DNA from: Gammaproteobacteria bacterium
Lineage (GTDB): Bacteria; Pseudomonadota; Gammaproteobacteria; Burkholderiales; Gallionellaceae
Direction: 5' to 3'
Assembly (NCBI GenBank): GCA_018813765.1
Contig: JAHJBC010000001.1
Coordinates: forward strand, 186,001-250,000
Length of the DNA: 64,000 nt
A program made the translations under genes and the position numbers. This document shows positions 8,043 through 17,019 of the stretch, one piece after another. The stretch's first letter is position 1. Each line of letters starts with the position of its first letter. The notes under the pieces are model-generated. The model was given only the letters and a program-made list of their open reading frames with translations, made no database searches and had not been told where the DNA came from.

Positions 8043-10739
8043 ATGACACAGCGCATCTGGCATGAGCTTTCCGCCACTGAGGTTCTCTCCGCCCAGCAGG
8101 CGAACGAACACGGTCTGAGTGACGACGAGGCAACACGCCGCCTCGCACAGCACGGCCCCAACCGGCTGACCCCGCCGCAGAAACGCGGCCCGCTGCTGCG
8201 CTTCCTGCTGCAATTCCACAATGTGCTGATCTATGTGCTGCTGGCTGCAGCCGTCGTCACCGCACTGCTCGCGCACTGGGTGGACACGGCGGTGATCGTC
8301 GGCGTGGTGGTGATCAACGCCTTCATCGGTTTCATCCAGGAGGGCAAGGCGGAGCAGGCGATGGAGGCGATCCGCCGCATGCTGGCGCCCGAGGCCACCG
8401 TGTTGCGCGGCGGAAAACACTTCGTGGTGGCGGCCGAGACGCTGGTGCCGGGCGACATCGTGCTGCTCGCTTCCGGCGACAAGGTGCCGGCCGACCTGCG
8501 CCTGTTGAGCGAAAAGAACCTGCGCATCGAGGAAGCCGCGCTGACCGGCGAATCCACCGCCGTGGAGAAGGACATCGCCGCCGTGGACGCGCAGGCCGTG
8601 CTGGGCGACCGCTTTTGCATGGCTTATTCCGGCACACTGGTGGTGTACGGCAAGGGCACGGGCGTGGTGGTAGCCACCGCCGACAGCACCGAGATCGGGC
8701 GCATCAGCGCGATGCTGCAGGAAGTGAAGAGCCTGACCACGCCGCTGCTGCGGCAGATGGAGACGTTCGGGCGCTGGCTGACCATCGCCATCATGCTGCT
8801 ATCCGCGCTCACTTTCCTGTTCGGCTGGCTGGTGCACCACTTCGCCCTCGGCGACATGTTCCTCGCCGCGGTGAGCATGGCGGTGGCGGCGATCCCCGAG
8901 GGCCTGCCTGCGGTGATGACCATCACGCTGGCGCTCGGCGTGCAGCGCATGGCCGGGCGCAGCGCGATCGTGCGCCGCCTGCCTGCGGTGGAGGCGCTGG
9001 GATCGGTTACCACCATCTGCACCGACAAGACCGGCACATTGACGAAGAACGAGATGACCGTGCAGCGCGTGATCACCGCCGCGCAGATTTTCGACGTGGA
9101 CGGCAGCGGTTACGCACCGCACGGCGGCTTCTCTCTCGACGGCAAGCCTGTCGATCTGGCGGCATATCCGCACGTGCTCGACTTGTTGCGCGCGGGGTTG
9201 CTCTGCAACGATGCGCAGTTGCACGAGAGCGAAGGACAATGGCATATCGCGGGCGACCCGACCGAGGGCGCGCTGATCCCGCTGGCGCTGAAAGCCAACA
9301 TGGAACCGCGTTTCGAACACGGCGAGTTGCCGCGCACCGACCTCATCCCGTTCGAATCGGAACACCGCTTCATGGCCACGTTGCACCACGACCATAGCGG
9401 TCACGCCTTCGTCTTCGTCAAGGGCGCGGTGGAGCAAGTGTTGGCGATGTGCCACCGCCAGCGCGGCGCGGGGGAAGACGAGACGCTGGTCCTGCCCTAC
9501 TGGCATGCGCAGATGGCCGCGACCGGCGCCCTCGGCCAGCGCGTGCTGGCGCTGGCGATGAAAACGGTCGACCAAGGGCAGCGCGAACTGGCTTTCGCCG
9601 ACATGGAAGGCGGCTTCACGCTGCTGGGGCTGGTCGGCATCAGCGACCCGCCGCGCGAGGAGGCCATCGCCGCGGTGCGCGACTGCCAGGCGGCGGGCAT
9701 CCGCGTCAAGATGATCACCGGCGACCATGCCGACACCGCACGCGCCATCGCGATACAGCTCGGCATCGGCAACGGCCTTGCCCTGACCGGAATCGATCTG
9801 GACGCACTCGACGACGCGGCGCTGCGCAAGGTGGTACAGGAAGTGGATGTGTTTGCGCGCGCCAGCCCGGAACACAAATTGAGATTGGTCACGGCCTTGC
9901 AGGCCAACGGCGAGATCGTCGCCATGACTGGCGACGGCGTGAACGACGCGCCCGCGTTGAAGCGCGCCGACATCGGCGTGGCGATGGGCATGAAGGGCAC
10001 CGAGGTCGCCAAGGAGGCGGCCGAGATGGTGCTGGCCGACGACAACTTCGCCACTATCGCGCACGCGGTCGAGGAAGGCCGCACCATCTACGACAACATC
10101 AAGAAGGCCATCGTGTTCATCATGCCGACCAACGGCGGCGAGGCCGCCATCGTGCTGATCGCAATCCTGTTCGGCATGGCGCTGCCGCTCACGCCGGTGC
10201 AGATCCTGTGGGTGAACATGGTGACGGCAGTCACGCTGGCACTGGCGCTGTCGTTCGAAAAGGCCGAACCGGACCTGATGCGGCGCAAGCCGCGCGCCGC
10301 CGCCGAACCTCTCCTGTCCGGTTTCATGATCTGGCGCATCAGTTTCGTCTCCGTCCTGCTGGCAGCGGGCGTGGTGGCGCTGTTTCTGTGGGAATCCGCG
10401 CGCGGCGAAGGACTCGATACCGCGCGCACCATTGCGGTCAACGCGCTGGTGGTGGGCGAGATGGCTTATCTGTTCAACTGCCGTTACCTGCTGGCGCCGG
10501 TGCGCAGCTGGCGCGACTTCGGCGGCAATCCCTACGTGCTGCTCACCATCGCGGTACTGGTGGTGATCCAGTTGGCTTTCACCTACCTGCCGTTCATGCA
10601 GAAGCTGTTCGGCGTGGTCGCACTGGATGCGCCGTCCTGGGGGCTGATCCTCGCTTTCGGTGTGCTGCTGTTCGTGGCGGTCGAGCTGGAGAAGCTGGCG
10701 GTACGCAAGCTGAACGGACGCCACACCGATTCCGCATAA
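8043..10739 (+). CDS. P-type cation-transporting ATPase (P2-like)
   Basis: An 898-residue ATPase with all catalytic landmarks: TGES at 168-171 (actuator domain), the phosphorylated Asp328 in CTDKTGTLT, and TGDGVNDAPALK from 629. It has PEGLP (285-289) in membrane helix 4, as in Ca2+-type pumps. In helix 6, however, the sequence is NMVTAVTLALALSFE. It lacks the Asp that follows NxxT in SERCA-type Ca2+ pumps (NLVTD), so the transported ion is uncertain. Linkage to Mrp and Na+/Pi genes suggests Na+, K+ or H+ rather than Ca2+; this is inference. An N-terminal cation-ATPase domain (WHELSATEVLSAQQ) starts the protein. The ribosome site GGGGAGG supports the start. Confidence 0.93.
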   Translation: MTQRIWHELSATEVLSAQQANEHGLSDDEATRRLAQHGPNRLTPPQKRGPLLRFLLQFHNVLIYVLLAAAVVTALLAHWVDTAVIVGVVVINAFIGFIQEGKAEQAMEAIRRMLAPEATVLRGGKHFVVAAETLVPGDIVLLASGDKVPADLRLLSEKNLRIEEAALTGESTAVEKDIAAVDAQAVLGDRFCMAYSGTLVVYGKGTGVVVATADSTEIGRISAMLQEVKSLTTPLLRQMETFGRWLTIAIMLLSALTFLFGWLVHHFALGDMFLAAVSMAVAAIPEGLPAVMTITLALGVQRMAGRSAIVRRLPAVEALGSVTTICTDKTGTLTKNEMTVQRVITAAQIFDVDGSGYAPHGGFSLDGKPVDLAAYPHVLDLLRAGLLCNDAQLHESEGQWHIAGDPTEGALIPLALKANMEPRFEHGELPRTDLIPFESEHRFMATLHHDHSGHAFVFVKGAVEQVLAMCHRQRGAGEDETLVLPYWHAQMAATGALGQRVLALAMKTVDQGQRELAFADMEGGFTLLGLVGISDPPREEAIAAVRDCQAAGIRVKMITGDHADTARAIAIQLGIGNGLALTGIDLDALDDAALRKVVQEVDVFARASPEHKLRLVTALQANGEIVAMTGDGVNDAPALKRADIGVAMGMKGTEVAKEAAEMVLADDNFATIAHAVEEGRTIYDNIKKAIVFIMPTNGGEAAIVLIAILFGMALPLTPVQILWVNMVTAVTLALALSFEKAEPDLMRRKPRAAAEPLLSGFMIWRISFVSVLLAAGVVALFLWESARGEGLDTARTIAVNALVVGEMAYLFNCRYLLAPVRSWRDFGGNPYVLLTIAVLVVIQLAFTYLPFMQKLFGVVALDAPSWGLILAFGVLLFVAVELEKLAVRKLNGRHTDSA

Positions 10740-10826
10740 GCCGTGCGATGCCCCTCCCATTTCAGTCCGCTTGGGCTATGATTCCCGGCACAACAATCGT
10801 CACGACCCCGAATCTCCGTATCTGAC

Positions 10827-11558
10827 ATGAGCGTGCCCGCTACCCCGGAAAAACGGACCCCTCCGGAGAACCTGCTGTTCCGTTCTCATCTGGAGATCTG
10901 CCGCATCATGCAGCACCTGGCACAGGAGCACAGCCCCGTTACGGCCGAAATCGGGAGCGGGCACGTTTTCAAATCCTTTATCCTTTCGGCCGATGCCGCC
11001 AGCGGTCATTTCACCGTCGCCTATTGCATACATAAACAGACCAATTCCATGTTGCTGGATTCGCCGTTGGTGGAATTCACCGCCACGGACCGCCAGTCAC
11101 TGCATTACACTTTCGATGCCACCGAACCGGAGGAGATTCAGCTCGACGGACAACCGGCGATCCAGTTCGTCATGCCGGTCACCCTGCTGTTGCACAATCG
11201 CCGCGACCATCCGCGCATCCCCGTTCCTGCCGATGTCTCCTTGCGCTGCGTCGCCGACGAGGGCGGTTTCATGCCGTTCGAATCGCATGTCACCGACATC
11301 AGCCATGAAGGGTTGGGATGCCTGATCTATGACCCCGCCATCAACCTGGAGGCGGGCGCAATACTGCACGGCAACCGCGTCATCCTGCCGAACGGCAATG
11401 CGGTGGTGGCCGATCTGGAATTGCGTTACGTCACCACCAACACCCAGGCGGACGGCAGCGTTGTCAACCGGGCGGGCTTTCGCTTCGTCCAGAAACCGGC
11501 CGAAATCAGGGACCTGGTCGGCTATTTCATCCAGGACCTGGACAAGAAGGCAGGTTGA
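10827..11558 (+). CDS. PilZ-domain protein, YcgR-like (c-di-GMP receptor)
   Basis: A 243-residue protein with an N-terminal YcgR-type beta domain and a C-terminal PilZ domain. The c-di-GMP binding signature is complete: Arg125-Arg126 and Arg130 in NRRDHPRIPV, and D157-x-S-x-x-G162 in DISHEGLG. YcgR proteins bind c-di-GMP and brake the flagellar motor, or otherwise link the second messenger to surface behaviour. No flagellar genes are nearby. A -10-like TATGAT at 10777-10782 may drive it. The Na+/phosphate cotransporter gene follows after 3 bp. Confidence 0.85.
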   Translation: MSVPATPEKRTPPENLLFRSHLEICRIMQHLAQEHSPVTAEIGSGHVFKSFILSADAASGHFTVAYCIHKQTNSMLLDSPLVEFTATDRQSLHYTFDATEPEEIQLDGQPAIQFVMPVTLLLHNRRDHPRIPVPADVSLRCVADEGGFMPFESHVTDISHEGLGCLIYDPAINLEAGAILHGNRVILPNGNAVVADLELRYVTTNTQADGSVVNRAGFRFVQKPAEIRDLVGYFIQDLDKKAG

Positions 11559-11561
11559 ACC

Positions 11562-13190
11562 ATGAGCGACTGGGCGAACACAGGCGGCCTGCTGGGCGGC
11601 ATCGGACTGTTTCTGCTGGGCATGGGGCTGATGACCGACGGACTCAAGCTGGCCGCCGGTCCGGCGCTGGAGCGCATCCTCGCCAACTCGACCAGGACGC
11701 GCCTGCGCGGGCTTGCTTCGGGCGTGCTGGTGACGGCACTGGTGCAATCGTCCAGCGCGGTGACGGTCGCCGCCATCGGTTTCGTCAACGCCGGACTGCT
11801 CACGCTGAATCAGTCGCTGTGGGTGCTGTTCGGCGCCAACATCGGCACCACCATGACCGGCTGGCTGGTGGCGCTGGTCGGACTCAAGTTCAAGATCGAG
11901 TTGCTCGCCTTGCCGCTGATCGGGCTCGGCATGATGCTGCGCCTGACCGGCGAAACTTCTCGCCGCGGCGCGATGGGGCTGGCGCTGGCCGGGTTCGGCG
12001 TGCTGTTTCTCGGCATCGACATGCTGCGCGTCTCCTTCTCCGGATTCACCACCGGCTTCTCGCTCAACGAGTTCGGCGGCATGCTGGGCATCCTGGTCAT
12101 GGTGCTGAGCGGCATCCTGATGACGGTGCTGATGCAATCTTCCAGTGCGTCGCTCACCATCGCGTTAACCGCCGCCCAGGGCGGCCTGATCAGCATCGAG
12201 GGCGCAGCGGGCATGGTGATCGGCGCCAACGTCGGCACCACGGTCACCGCGCTGATCGCCGCCATCGGCGCCACACCCAACGCGAAGCGCGCGGCCAGCG
12301 CGCATGTGCTGTTCAACGTGCTCACCGGCGCCGTGGCCCTGCTGCTGTTGCCCGTGCTGTTGTGGCTGGTCGGCGTATTGCGCGAACTGCTCGACCTGGA
12401 CAGCGCACCCGCCGCCACGCTGGCGTTGTTCCATACCGTGTTCAACGTACTCGGCGTGGCGCTGATGTGGCCGCTGGCCACCCGACTCAGCGAATTTCTG
12501 GAACGGCGTTTCCGCACCGCGGAAGAAGATGAGGCGCGTCCGCGCTTCCTCGATCCCAACGTGGCCGAGGTGCCCTCGCTGGCGCTTGATGCGCTGCGCC
12601 AGGAAGTACGACGCATGGGCGGCATCGCTTTGCGCATGCTGCGCGAGGCGTTGGGTGGTGCAGCAGGGCAGACACAGCTGGCCCGCGACCAGCAGGTCGT
12701 CGGCGCACTCAACCGTGCCATCGCCGATTTCATCGCGCGCCTGAACCGCACCGGCATGTCGGCCGAGAATGCACAGCGTTTGACCGATATCCTGCGTATC
12801 GCGCGCTACTACGAAACGCTAGCCGAGCTGGCGCCGGAGGCTGCCGCAGCGATGGGCGAGACGCCGTCACCGGCACCGGTCGAAGCAGGCAGGTTCGCCG
12901 CACAGGCCGAAGCCCTGCTGAACGAAGTTGATCCGGCAGTCAGCCTCGACGATCCGCGCGCCGCCGAACTCGCCTTGCAGGCGCTGGAAGAACACTACCA
13001 GCCGCTGAAAGCACAACTGCTGGAAGCGGGTGCACAGGGACGACTGGCAGTGGCGGAGATGGATGCGCGTTTACGCACCGCCAGCATCCTGCGCCGCGCC
13101 ATGCAGCAGGCGGTCAAGGCGGCGGTCATGCTCCACGCTAGCGGCGAGATCGATACGACTCCCCAGCCAGCGCAGCCGACGCGGTTATAA
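11562..13190 (+). CDS. Na+/phosphate cotransporter family protein
   Basis: A 542-residue NptA/YjbB-type transporter. The membrane half carries two copies of the family signature QSSSA, in VQSSSAVTVAAIGF and MQSSSASLTIALT, each starting one Na/Pi cotransporter repeat. The C-terminal 200 residues or so are soluble, helical and PhoU-like. It probably exports or takes up phosphate with Na+. It lies 3 bp after the PilZ gene and is likely cotranscribed with it. Its stop codon is contained in the -10 box of the next gene. Confidence 0.9.
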   Translation: MSDWANTGGLLGGIGLFLLGMGLMTDGLKLAAGPALERILANSTRTRLRGLASGVLVTALVQSSSAVTVAAIGFVNAGLLTLNQSLWVLFGANIGTTMTGWLVALVGLKFKIELLALPLIGLGMMLRLTGETSRRGAMGLALAGFGVLFLGIDMLRVSFSGFTTGFSLNEFGGMLGILVMVLSGILMTVLMQSSSASLTIALTAAQGGLISIEGAAGMVIGANVGTTVTALIAAIGATPNAKRAASAHVLFNVLTGAVALLLLPVLLWLVGVLRELLDLDSAPAATLALFHTVFNVLGVALMWPLATRLSEFLERRFRTAEEDEARPRFLDPNVAEVPSLALDALRQEVRRMGGIALRMLREALGGAAGQTQLARDQQVVGALNRAIADFIARLNRTGMSAENAQRLTDILRIARYYETLAELAPEAAAAMGETPSPAPVEAGRFAAQAEALLNEVDPAVSLDDPRAAELALQALEEHYQPLKAQLLEAGAQGRLAVAEMDARLRTASILRRAMQQAVKAAVMLHASGEIDTTPQPAQPTRL

Positions 13191-13191
13191 T
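13184..13191 (+). promoter_or_regulatory. -10 element upstream of the kinase gene
   Basis: GTTATAAT with a perfect TATAAT at 13186-13191, overlapping the stop codon of the transporter gene and 32 bp before the kinase ATG. No convincing -35 box is visible, so the call is tentative. Confidence 0.35.
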
Positions 13192-13222
13192 CCGCGCATC
13201 TCCATCAATTCACGGCGAAGAC

Positions 13223-14161
13223 ATGAAAACACTGATCTGCGGTTCCATGGCCTACGACACCATCATGGTGTTCAAGGACCAGTTCAAGAAGCACATCCTG
13301 CCCGAGCAGATCCATATCCTCAACGTCGCCTTCCTGGTGCCCGAGATGCGCCGCGAATACGGCGGCTGCGCCGGCAACATCGCCTACAACCTGCAACTGC
13401 TGGGCGGACAGCCGCTGATCATGGCGACGGTGGGCGACGACTTCGCGCCCTATGCTTCTCGCCTGGAAAAGCTGGGCCTGTCGCAGAACCATATTCGCCA
13501 TGTAGCGGACAGTTTCACCGGGCAGGCCTTCATCACCACCGACCTGGACGACAACCAGATCACCGCCTTCCATCCCGGCGCGATGGGACATTCGCACCTG
13601 AACAGCGTCGCCCAGGCGCAGGAAGTCTCGCTCGGCATCGTCTCGCCGGACGGACGCGAGGGCATGCTGCAGCACGCGCTGGAGTTCGCCGACCTCGGCA
13701 TTCCCTTTGTGTTCGATCCCGGTCAGGGCATGCCGATGTTCTCCGGCGCCGAGCTGTTGCGCTTCGTCGAGCAGGCGACCTACGTCACGGTGAACGACTA
13801 CGAAGCCAAGCTATTGCAGGACAAGACCGGTAAGTCGCTGAAGGAGATCGCAGCACGGGTGAAGGCGCTGATCGTCACGCTGGGCGGCGACGGCTCGCTG
13901 ATCCATGCCGACGGCAAGGAGATCGCCATCCCGACACCGAAACCCGATGCCATCGTCGATCCGACCGGTTGTGGCGATGCCTACCGCGCAGGCCTGCTGT
14001 ACGGCATCCAGCGCGACTGGGACTGGGAGACCACCGGGCGCCTCGCCTCGCTGATGGGCTCGCTCAAGATCGCCAGCCGCGGCGGGCAGAACCACAAGTA
14101 TTCCCGCATGGAACTGGCAGACTTGTATAAACGGCATTTCGGTTCACGCATCGAACTCTAG
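13223..14161 (+). CDS. PfkB-family carbohydrate/nucleoside kinase
   Basis: A 312-residue ribokinase-fold kinase. The N-terminal GGCAGNIAYNLQLLGG is PfkB motif 1. The C-terminal motif DPTGCGDAYRAGLLYG (from Asp246) contains the catalytic base Asp252 in the anion hole. Family members phosphorylate sugars or nucleosides. Close relatives are often annotated adenosine kinase or simply carbohydrate kinase, and the substrate cannot be told here. It is monocistronic by layout: its own -10 upstream and a repeat element downstream. Confidence 0.87.
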   Translation: MKTLICGSMAYDTIMVFKDQFKKHILPEQIHILNVAFLVPEMRREYGGCAGNIAYNLQLLGGQPLIMATVGDDFAPYASRLEKLGLSQNHIRHVADSFTGQAFITTDLDDNQITAFHPGAMGHSHLNSVAQAQEVSLGIVSPDGREGMLQHALEFADLGIPFVFDPGQGMPMFSGAELLRFVEQATYVTVNDYEAKLLQDKTGKSLKEIAARVKALIVTLGGDGSLIHADGKEIAIPTPKPDAIVDPTGCGDAYRAGLLYGIQRDWDWETTGRLASLMGSLKIASRGGQNHKYSRMELADLYKRHFGSRIEL

Positions 14162-14166
14162 GCTTT

Positions 14167-14350
14167 GTCATTCCGGCGCATAACCAGCGACTTTGCTGGC
14201 GTTGTTTGCCAGCTTAGTCGAATGGCTAGCAGTTCCATCAGGCCGGAATCCAGCAGATCAACAAATCCCGCGAAGCGGGCATCATCAATCGGGGTTTGTC
14301 TGCTCCGCAGAAGTATTGTTTAACTGGATTCCGGCCTGCGCCGGAATGAC
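14167..14350. repeat. 184-bp nested inverted-repeat element
   Basis: Terminal inverted repeats of 14 bp (14167-14180 and 14337-14350, GTCATTCCGGCGCA and its complement) enclose a second inverted pair of 15 bp (14239-14253 and 14324-14338, CAGGCCGGAATCCAG). The ATTCCGGC type of repeat is widespread in proteobacterial intergenic DNA. The element fills the gap between the kinase and VOC genes. I see no clear target duplication and no transposase. A spurious minus-strand reading frame crosses it. Confidence 0.7.
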
Positions 14351-14367
14351 GAAGAACAGGAGGCCAC

Positions 14368-14805
14368 ATGAAGATCCCGCGCATGACCGTCATCACCCTG
14401 GGCGTGTCCGACCTTGCCCGCACCACCGCCTTCTACCGCGAGATCTTCTCCACTGCACCCGTCACCGAGTACGAAGGCGTCACCTTCATTCCGCTGCCCG
14501 GCGTGTGGCTCTCGCTCTATCCGCTGGAGAAACTTGCCGAGGACATCGGCGAAAGCGTGAAGCTGCCCGCGCCCGGTACATTCAGCGGTTTCACCCTTGC
14601 CTACAATGCGCGCAACAAGGACGAGATCAGGGACATCTTCGCGCGAGCCGCCGATGCTGGCGCACATATCGCCAAGTCGCCGCAAGACACCTTCTGGGGC
14701 GGCTACAGCGGCTACTTCACCGATCCGGACGGACATTACTGGGAAGTAGTCTGGGGACCGATGTTCGATTTCAGCGCGCAGGGCGATCTGCAATTCAAGG
14801 CGTGA
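14368..14805 (+). CDS. VOC (glyoxalase/dioxygenase-fold) protein
   Basis: A 145-residue single-domain VOC protein. It begins ITLGVSDLARTTAFYRE and ends with the typical YFTDPDGHYWEVVW strand, where the Glu would be a metal ligand. The fold is shared by lyases, dioxygenases and resistance proteins, so the reaction is not predictable. AGGAGG just upstream supports the start. Its stop overlaps the GTG of the fructosamine kinase gene (GTGA), which links it to glycation repair. A role in handling glycated or dicarbonyl damage is plausible but inferred. Confidence 0.85.
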   Translation: MKIPRMTVITLGVSDLARTTAFYREIFSTAPVTEYEGVTFIPLPGVWLSLYPLEKLAEDIGESVKLPAPGTFSGFTLAYNARNKDEIRDIFARAADAGAHIAKSPQDTFWGGYSGYFTDPDGHYWEVVWGPMFDFSAQGDLQFKA

Positions 14806-15689
14806 ACGCGAAGCTGCTCAAACAGATTTCCGAATCCATAAGTGCTGCGACGAAGCAGCCGTTCGAATTGCGGCGTACGACCCCGGTCGGCGGCGGCAGC
14901 ATCAATGAGTCGTCGCGCATCGAGGGTGCCGACGGCACCTCATATTTCCTCAAGCTCAACGATTTTCGGCATCAGGACATTTTCTTGTCCGAAGCCGCCG
15001 GGCTCGACGCTCTCGCCGCGACCCGCACCCTGCGCGTCCCGCGCGTCATCGCGCAAGGTGTCGCGGACGGACAGTGTTATCTGGTGCTGGAACATCTGCA
15101 ACTGAATGCGCGCGGCGATGCCGGACTGCTGGGCGAACGGCTCGCCGCGCTGCATCGTTGTTCAACAGATCGTTTCGGTTTCGACCGGGACAATTTCATC
15201 GGCACCACACCGCAGCCGAACGGCTGGAAGGAAGACTGGATCGCATTCTGGCGTGAGCAGCGACTTGGATTCCAGTTGCGGCTGGCCGCGAAGAACGGCT
15301 ACGGCGGCGAGTTGCAGCAGCTGGGGGAACGATTGCTGGAAGCCCTGCCCGCCTTCTTCTCCGCTTACACGCCGCGGCCATCGCTGCTGCACGGCGACTT
15401 GTGGGGCGGCAACCATGCCTATCTGGCTGACGGTGCGCCGGTCATGTTCGACCCCGCCGTCTATTACGGCGACCGCGAATGCGATATCGCGATGACCGAA
15501 CTGTTCGGCGGCTACCCGGCGAACTTTTATGCCGCTTACCGCGCGGCCTGGCCGCTGGATGCGGGATATGCTGGTCGGCGCGACCTGTACAACCTCTATC
15601 ACATCCTCAACCATGCCAACCTGTTCGGCGCGGGATATGTGCGGCAGGCAGAGCAGACGATGCGCAGGCTGTTGTCCGGAATCGAATGA
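14802..15689 (+). CDS. Fructosamine (ketoamine) kinase family protein
   Basis: A 295-residue protein of the fructosamine-3-kinase family, which phosphorylates sugar adducts on lysines so that they fall off and the protein is repaired. Visible landmarks are GGGSINESSRIEGADG (nucleotide loop), LVLEHL (hinge), LLHGDLWGGN (catalytic Asp) and MFDPAVYYGDRECDIAMTELFGG (metal-binding Asp). The start is the GTG at 14802, which overlaps the VOC stop by four bases and gives VNAKLLKQISESI. Longer versions beginning near 14193 would run through the repeat element and the VOC gene, so I rejected them. Confidence 0.9.
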   Translation: MNAKLLKQISESISAATKQPFELRRTTPVGGGSINESSRIEGADGTSYFLKLNDFRHQDIFLSEAAGLDALAATRTLRVPRVIAQGVADGQCYLVLEHLQLNARGDAGLLGERLAALHRCSTDRFGFDRDNFIGTTPQPNGWKEDWIAFWREQRLGFQLRLAAKNGYGGELQQLGERLLEALPAFFSAYTPRPSLLHGDLWGGNHAYLADGAPVMFDPAVYYGDRECDIAMTELFGGYPANFYAAYRAAWPLDAGYAGRRDLYNLYHILNHANLFGAGYVRQAEQTMRRLLSGIE

Positions 15690-15871
15690 GCGAATGCCCG
15701 TTGCCGCGCCGCGCTTGACCTTGCGCCAGCACCGCACAGCGGGCACAATTTGCTCATGTATGCTTCTTTGCACCGCACCGACTCTTGGCTGCAGCCTGAT
15801 TGCAGATTTGAACGCCACCTTCGATCCGAACGCATGATAAAAGCGTCACTCCCTTCTCCGGGCGAGTTGCC

Positions 15872-16822
15872 ATGAACAGCGCGATGCTGGAATTGGTCTA
15901 TGGCGAGGCGTGCCTGTATCCCAGGGAGCTGGAATTGCGCCATCCGCGCATCCTGGAAAAAATCGTGCTGCTGTGGCACACGCCGCAAATGGAGGGATTT
16001 TTCCGCGAGTTGATGGTGAGCACGCGCGCCGACCGGCAGGGATTTTCGCACGAGGTCGCCAGCGAACTGTTTTATCTGGAAGAAGTATTCGAAGGCACGC
16101 GTAACTTGCCCAAGGTCTTCGACGAGAATCCGCTGGCTCAACTCAACAACAAGCCAACCAGAAACGTAAACTTCGAACATTCGCCGCAGGATTTCATCAA
16201 CATGCGCTCGCCCAGCGACGACAGCCCGTGGGCCAGCGTCAAACCCGACGCGCGGCAGGCAATAGAAAGCCTGGGCTATCCCTGCACCGCGAACGGTTTC
16301 CTGAAAGCGACCGGCGCCAGGGATCTCAAGGCAATCGGCCTGTTCCTGCATTGCGACATCAATATCGACACCTGCGACGAGCGCGGCTGGTCGCCACTGT
16401 TCTTTGCGGCGTTCAACGGCAACCTCGAACTGGCCAAGCTGTTCCTGGAGTTCGGTGCCAACGTGAATCTCAAGGACCACGGCGGATTCCTGCCCTCGCA
16501 CTGGGCCGCGTACAACGGCCACGCCCACGTCATCAAGCACTTCGTCACCCATGGTGCGGAGGTCAATGCCCAGAGTCTGCGCGGCTGGACCGCATTGATG
16601 ATGGCCGCCATGAACGGTCATCTGTCCGCCTGTTCCGCGCTGCTCGCGAGCGGAGCCGAGACCGGGCTGGTTTCCGGCCATGGCTGGACCGCGCTGCAAA
16701 AGGCCAGCTTCAACCATCAAATGCCCGTGATCAAACTGTTCCTGTCCTTATTGAAGGATCATGTGAAGTTCTTCAAGCCGTCGGCCTCTGGTGTTTTGAC
16801 TGATCTGCCAAGCGCGATCTAG
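15872..16822 (+). CDS. Ankyrin-repeat protein
   Basis: A 316-residue protein with about 170 N-terminal residues of unknown fold followed by four ankyrin repeats. The first is near 171-203 (RGWSPLFFAAFNGNLELAK), and the others are near 204-236, 237-269 (RGWTALMMAAMNGHLSA) and 270-300. Ankyrin repeats bind proteins; the partner is unknown. No signal peptide or membrane segment is visible, so it is probably cytoplasmic. The 182 bp upstream contain no recognisable gene and only weak promoter-like sequence. Downstream lies the terminator of a minus-strand small RNA candidate. Confidence 0.85.
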   Translation: MNSAMLELVYGEACLYPRELELRHPRILEKIVLLWHTPQMEGFFRELMVSTRADRQGFSHEVASELFYLEEVFEGTRNLPKVFDENPLAQLNNKPTRNVNFEHSPQDFINMRSPSDDSPWASVKPDARQAIESLGYPCTANGFLKATGARDLKAIGLFLHCDINIDTCDERGWSPLFFAAFNGNLELAKLFLEFGANVNLKDHGGFLPSHWAAYNGHAHVIKHFVTHGAEVNAQSLRGWTALMMAAMNGHLSACSALLASGAETGLVSGHGWTALQKASFNHQMPVIKLFLSLLKDHVKFFKPSASGVLTDLPSAI

Positions 16823-16910
16823 TGTAGTGCGGCAGGCGGAGCAAATGACGCAAAGGCTGCTTGCGAGCACATACTGACCTTGCAGTCCTGTCATTTATGG
16901 CTACATGAAA

Positions 16911-16942
16911 GAAAAAGCCCCCGCGCCGAACGGCGCGGGGGC
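16911..16942 (-). terminator. Rho-independent terminator of the small RNA
   Basis: A perfect 12-bp stem, GCCCCCGCGCCG with its complement, at 16917-16942 is followed on the minus strand by TTTTTC (16916-16911). The U-tract is on the minus-strand side only, so it terminates minus-strand transcription. It may also act weakly as a 3' hairpin for the ankyrin mRNA. Confidence 0.8.
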
Positions 16943-17013
16943 AAAGTCTTAACACAAGGGGGAGTTAAGACGCACGCTCAGGGAGGAGAAACGTGCAGCA
17001 GCTTGCGCTGCCG
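16911..17013 (-). ncRNA. Candidate small RNA with anti-Shine-Dalgarno loops
   Basis: Read on the minus strand, about 103 nt fold into four hairpins. The first is GCAGC-GCAA-GCTGC (16998-17011), with a GNRA tetraloop. The second has stem GCACG/CGTGC (16972-16976 with 16992-16996) and a 15-base loop containing CTCCTCCC. The third is an 8-bp stem (16946-16953 with 16964-16971) with loop TCCCCCTTGT. The last is a 12-bp GC-rich terminator followed by T5. A consensus promoter precedes it. CTCCTCCC loops can pair with ribosome-binding sites and are the hallmark of CcsR-type stress RNAs in alphaproteobacteria and of some other anti-SD sRNAs. Membership of any named family is inference. Confidence 0.65.
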
Positions 17014-17019
17014 ATGATT

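Noticed and set aside
8799-10760. A 653-codon minus-strand frame
   Set aside because: It is antisense to the P-type ATPase gene, whose catalytic motifs are all intact, and its own translation is low-complexity Arg/His/Gln.
14193-14801. N-terminal extension of the fructosamine kinase frame
   Set aside because: It crosses the repeat element and the VOC gene. The GTG at 14802 overlapping the VOC stop gives a normal-length kinase.
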